From assembly GCA_012797505.1 (NCBI GenBank), contig JAAZOZ010000056.1, forward strand, positions 1 through 8,537: a stretch of 8,537 bases of DNA. Reading direction: 5' to 3'. Positions 5,502-8,537 of this stretch are shown piece by piece. The notes below the pieces were generated by a model, which saw nothing but the letters and a program-made list of their open reading frames with translations, was not told where the DNA came from and ran no database searches. Within the stretch, counting starts at the first letter, position 1. Each line of letters opens with the position of its first letter. The DNA is from Smithella sp. GTDB lineage: Bacteria; Desulfobacterota; Syntrophia; Syntrophales; Smithellaceae. The translations under genes and the position numbers were made by a program.

Positions 5502-7673
5502 ATGAAAAAGATGCAGCCTACGCTTGCGGCGGAAAGACATTACGTAATCGAAAAGGAAAAGTTCGTTCCCGTCTCGCAGTATTTCGGCGAGGACACCTTC
5601 AGCCACGCGGTCATTAAAGAGAAGCTTCCCAAAGACGTTTTTAAAAAATTGATGCAGGCGATCAATGAAAGCAAAGCGCTGGACGAAGAGACCGCCAATG
5701 TCGTTGCCCATGCCATGAAGGAATGGGCGCTGGAAAAGGGCGCGACCCACTTTGCGCACTGGTTTCAGCCCATGACGGGCACCACCGCCGAAAAGCACGA
5801 CGCCTTTGCCGATCCCTGCGGCCCCGGCGCCGTGATCGAGCGGTTTTCCGGCAAGCAGCTGGTGCAGGGGGAGCCGGACGCCTCTTCTTTCCCCTCCGGC
5901 GGCATCCGGGCGACCTTTGAGGCGCGCGGCTACACGGCCTGGGACATGTCTTCGCCCGCCTTCATCAAGCGCAACGGGATTTCCACGACCCTTTGCATTC
6001 CGACCGCCTTCATTTCCTACACGGGCCAGGTGCTGGACAAGAAAACGCCGCTTCTGCGGTCGCTGCGCGCCTTGAACCAAAGCGCGGTGGGGATGCTGAA
6101 ACTGCTGGGGGCAAAAAGCGTGAAAAAAGTCCAGGTCAACCTCGGAATCGAGCAGGAGTATTTTCTGATCGACATGGATTACTACTATAAGCGTCAGGAC
6201 CTGGTGCTGGGCGGCCGGACCGTGGTCGGCGCGCCGCCGGCCAAAGGTCAGGAGCTGGAAGACCAGTATTTCGGCAGCATTCGGGAGAGGATTTCGTCCT
6301 TCATGCACGACGTGGAGGAAGAGCTTTACAAGCTGGGCATTCCGGCCAAGACCAGGCACAACGAGGTCGCGCCCAGCCAGTACGAAATCGCGCCGGTGTT
6401 CGAAGAAGCCAATCTGGCCGTTGACCACAACCAGATGATCATGGAGACGCTGAAGGATGTCGCCAAGAAGCATCGTCTGGCAGCCCTGCTGCATGAAAAA
6501 CCCTTTGCCAAAATCAACGGATCCGGCAAGCATATGAACTGGTCTCTTTCCGACGACAACGGCAACCAGCTGCTCAATCCCGGCAAAACGCCGCAGGACA
6601 ACATCCATTTTCTCGTATTTTTGATTGCGACGATCCGCGCCGTTTACAGGCATGCGGATTTTCTGCGCGCCACGGTCGCGTCCTACGGCAATGATCATCG
6701 CCTGGGCGCCAATGAAGCGCCGCCCGCCATCCTCTCCGTGTTTTTGGGCGAACAGTTGACGCAAATTCTGGACAATATCGAAAAAGGCACCGTGCATAAG
6801 GCGACGAACGCGGAAATCATCGATCTGGGCATTTCCTCGCTGTCTCTGGTCAGCAAAGATTACACGGACCGCAACCGGACGTCGCCCTTTGCCTTTACCG
6901 GCAACAAGTTTGAATTCCGCGCGGTGGGCTCGTCTCAGTCCGTTGCCTGCCCCGCTTATGCCCTCAACACGATTGTGGCGGAAAGCCTGGACGACCTGGC
7001 GGAAAAGATCAAGGCCAGGGGATCGAAGAACATCAATCAGGCGGTCTTTGATGTTTTGAAAAGCGAAATCGCGCAGGTGAGGCCGATTCTGTTCAACGGG
7101 GACAATTATTCAAAAGAATGGGCGTCGGAAGCGAAGAAGCGGGGTCTGCCGAATGAAAAAACGACGCCCGGCGCGTTAAAAGCCCTGGTGACCGACCGGG
7201 CGCTTCGCCTTTTTGAAAAATATCAGGTGCTTTCCAATGAGGAGCTGAAGGCCCGCTACCTGATCCACATCGAGCGCTACCTGAAGGATCTGGAAATCGA
7301 AGTCAACTGCCTCACCAACCTCTGTCTGACGCAGGTGATCCCGGCGGCCGTCGCCTATCAGCAAAAGCTGGCGCGGGCGATTCTTGATGCCAAAGAGGCC
7401 CTCGGGTCCGCCGCGGTGATCTCCTCCCAGGCGGAGCTGTTAAAGAAAATTCTTGATTACAGCAATGATGTTTATACGGCCTGTAAGGAGATCGCCGCCG
7501 GAATGCAGGCTGCCAAAGCTCTGGACAGCGAGCAGAAAAAGGCGGAGATGCTCTGCGCCAGGGTCAAACCGAAAATGGACGAACTGCGAGAATATGTGGA
7601 CGCGCTGGAAAATCTGGTGGATGACGAACTCTGGCCGCTGCCGAAGTTCTGGGAAATGTTGTTTATCTGTTAA
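5502..7673 (+). CDS. glnN: Glutamine synthetase type III (GlnN)
   Basis: A 723-aa ATP-dependent glutamate-ammonia ligase. This length fits type III (GlnN, about 700-740 aa) and is far above type I or II (about 350-470). Type III features are visible: HWFQPMTGTTAEKHDAF (86-102), FPSGGIRATFEARGYTAWD (130-148), the metal-binding IEQEYFLID (216-224, E217 and E219), RHNEVAPSQYEIAP (285-298), and the nucleotide-binding KPFAKINGSGKHMNWS (333-348), which carries the K-H-x-N-W version typical of type III. RTSPFAFTGNKFEFRAVGSS (459-478) holds the active-site Arg and Glu residues. The C-terminal extension (about 570-720) is largely helical. The adenylylation motif NLYDLP of type I enzymes is absent. ATG 5502 is used; TTG 5481 is an alternative. 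Type III enzymes are generally dodecamers. It lies between the dikinase-like gene (109 bases) and guaA (17 bases), so co-transcription with guaA is likely. Confidence 0.97.
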   Translation: MKKMQPTLAAERHYVIEKEKFVPVSQYFGEDTFSHAVIKEKLPKDVFKKLMQAINESKALDEETANVVAHAMKEWALEKGATHFAHWFQPMTGTTAEKHDAFADPCGPGAVIERFSGKQLVQGEPDASSFPSGGIRATFEARGYTAWDMSSPAFIKRNGISTTLCIPTAFISYTGQVLDKKTPLLRSLRALNQSAVGMLKLLGAKSVKKVQVNLGIEQEYFLIDMDYYYKRQDLVLGGRTVVGAPPAKGQELEDQYFGSIRERISSFMHDVEEELYKLGIPAKTRHNEVAPSQYEIAPVFEEANLAVDHNQMIMETLKDVAKKHRLAALLHEKPFAKINGSGKHMNWSLSDDNGNQLLNPGKTPQDNIHFLVFLIATIRAVYRHADFLRATVASYGNDHRLGANEAPPAILSVFLGEQLTQILDNIEKGTVHKATNAEIIDLGISSLSLVSKDYTDRNRTSPFAFTGNKFEFRAVGSSQSVACPAYALNTIVAESLDDLAEKIKARGSKNINQAVFDVLKSEIAQVRPILFNGDNYSKEWASEAKKRGLPNEKTTPGALKALVTDRALRLFEKYQVLSNEELKARYLIHIERYLKDLEIEVNCLTNLCLTQVIPAAVAYQQKLARAILDAKEALGSAAVISSQAELLKKILDYSNDVYTACKEIAAGMQAAKALDSEQKKAEMLCARVKPKMDELREYVDALENLVDDELWPLPKFWEMLFIC

Positions 7674-7679
7674 GAAGAC

Positions 7680-7684
7680 AGGAA
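7680..7684 (+). promoter_or_regulatory. guaA ribosome binding site
   Basis: AGGAA lies 6 bases before ATG 7691, within the 17-base gap after the glnN stop codon. This supports the chosen guaA start and a shared transcript with glnN. Confidence 0.65.
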
Positions 7685-7690
7685 CCCCTC

Positions 7691-8537
7691 ATGATTCTGA
7701 TTATTGATTTCGGCTCGCAGTACAATCAGCTCATCGCGCGGCGGGTGCGGGAACAGCAGGTGTACTGCCGGATTGAGCCGCCCGATTTTCCGCTTTCCGC
7801 CATCCGGGCGATGGCGCCGGAAGGCATCATTCTGTCCGGCGGTCCGGCCAGCATTTACGCCAAAGGCGCCCCGCGCGCGGACCGCGGCATCTTTGATCTG
7901 GGAATTCCGGTGCTGGGGATCTGCTACGGTTTGCAGTTCATGGTGGATGCGCTGGGCGGTCGGGTGGTCGGATCGGCCAAACGCGAATACGGCTTCGCCG
8001 AACTTTTCATCAAAAAGCAAAAAGGCCTCTTTGCCGGCGTGGAGAAGAAAACGCCCTGCTGGATGAGCCACGGCGATTCCATCGGCGAGCTGCCGCGGGG
8101 ATTTTCCGTTACGGCTTCCACAGCCAATACGAAGGTTGCGGCGGCCGAGGACGCCCGGCGGCGCTTTTACGGCCTGCAATTCCATCCCGAGGTGGTTCAC
8201 ACCCGCGAAGGCGGCAAAATGCTGGCCAATTTTCTGTTCGGGCTCTGCCGCTGCGCCAGGGCATGGTCGATGAAATCTTTCGTCTCGCGGGCCGTGGAAG
8301 ACATCCGCATGCAGGTGGGACAGGAAAAGGTCATCCTCGGGCTTTCCGGCGGCGTGGATTCGTCGGTCGCGGCCGTGCTGCTCCACCGGGCGATCGGCCG
8401 TCAGCTGACCTGTGTTTTTGTCGATAACGGCGTCCTGCGGGAGGGCGAGGCAAAACGCGTCATCGACATGTTCAAAAAACACCTGCACATCAACCTGCGG
8501 TTTGTCCGGGCGGGAAAAATATTTCTCCGGAGGCTCA
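7691..8537 (+). CDS. guaA: GMP synthase (glutamine-hydrolysing), truncated by the window edge
   Basis: The first 282 codons are present, just over half of the usual length of about 510-525 aa; the frame is still open at 8537. GuaA converts XMP to GMP using ATP and ammonia released from glutamine. The N-terminal class I glutamine amidotransferase domain (about 1-190) starts with ILIIDFGSQYNQLIARRVRE, has LSGGPASIY (48-56), nucleophile C78 in GICYGLQ, and the triad partners H165 and E167 in GLQFHPEV. The ATP-pyrophosphatase domain begins near 195 with the P-loop LSGGVDSS (218-225) and CVFVDNGVLREGE (241-253). All catalytic residues seen are intact. ATG 7691 matches the family N-terminus. The end of the protein, including the dimerisation domain, lies outside the window. 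It sits 17 bases after glnN, so glutamine production and a major glutamine user appear coupled. Confidence 0.97.
   Translation, partial: MILIIDFGSQYNQLIARRVREQQVYCRIEPPDFPLSAIRAMAPEGIILSGGPASIYAKGAPRADRGIFDLGIPVLGICYGLQFMVDALGGRVVGSAKREYGFAELFIKKQKGLFAGVEKKTPCWMSHGDSIGELPRGFSVTASTANTKVAAAEDARRRFYGLQFHPEVVHTREGGKMLANFLFGLCRCARAWSMKSFVSRAVEDIRMQVGQEKVILGLSGGVDSSVAAVLLHRAIGRQLTCVFVDNGVLREGEAKRVIDMFKKHLHINLRFVRAGKIFLRRL

Noticed and set aside
3509..5503. Long minus-strand open frame (664 codons) opposite the dikinase-like gene
   Set aside because: Its product is rich in His, Arg and Gly with no family pattern, while the opposite strand encodes a coherent protein with PEP-synthase-type motifs; it is a GC-driven shadow.
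5346..6797. Minus-strand open frame (483 codons) opposite glnN
   Set aside because: It mirrors glnN, which has unmistakable glutamine synthetase III motifs; the shadow product shows no domain.
7670..8488. Minus-strand open frame opposite guaA
   Set aside because: guaA motifs on the plus strand are decisive, and the antisense product has no recognisable features.

Overview
The window is a nitrogen-assimilation locus from a Gram-negative bacterium. The gene texture suggests a deltaproteobacterium of the Desulfobacterota/Syntrophales kind: an Amt-PII-porin operon, type III glutamine synthetase, a KaiC-like/dikinase protein, a sigma-54 promoter, and GC-rich genes around an AT-richer intergenic region. 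This is inference from recognition of families; no phylogenetic test could be run.

Layout. Two gene sets diverge from a 618-base intergenic region (2171-2788). Leftward (minus strand) run amt (ammonium channel), glnK (PII signal protein) and a signal-peptide-bearing, TorF-like outer-membrane beta-barrel gene that leaves the window at base 1. Rightward (plus strand) run a large 867-aa protein of unknown function (degenerate KaiC/RecA-like domain, PEP-synthase-type ATP-grasp domain, conserved C-terminal block), glnN (type III glutamine synthetase) and guaA (GMP synthase, cut by the right edge after 282 codons).

Regulation. A consensus-quality sigma-54 -24/-12 element (2214-2229, minus) sits about 45 bases before the amt start and rules out the longer amt reading frame. 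A weaker sigma-54-like element (2569-2584, plus) lies upstream of the dikinase-like gene. Its first 11 bases recur 74 bases upstream. The intergenic region also holds palindromes that could be operators, but no recognisable NtrC site was found.

How the parts fit. The porin may admit small solutes to the periplasm, Amt conducts ammonium across the inner membrane, and GlnK gates Amt. GlnN makes glutamine, and GuaA spends it on GMP. The PII lacks the uridylylated Tyr51 (Glu here), and type III glutamine synthetases are not known targets of GlnE adenylylation, so control here is probably unlike the enteric GlnD/GlnE cascade. The dikinase-like protein is the least explained member: it keeps ATP-grasp residues but lacks the phosphohistidine and PEP-barrel domains, and its KaiC-like half has lost its P-loop. 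It is the best candidate for undescribed biology in the window.
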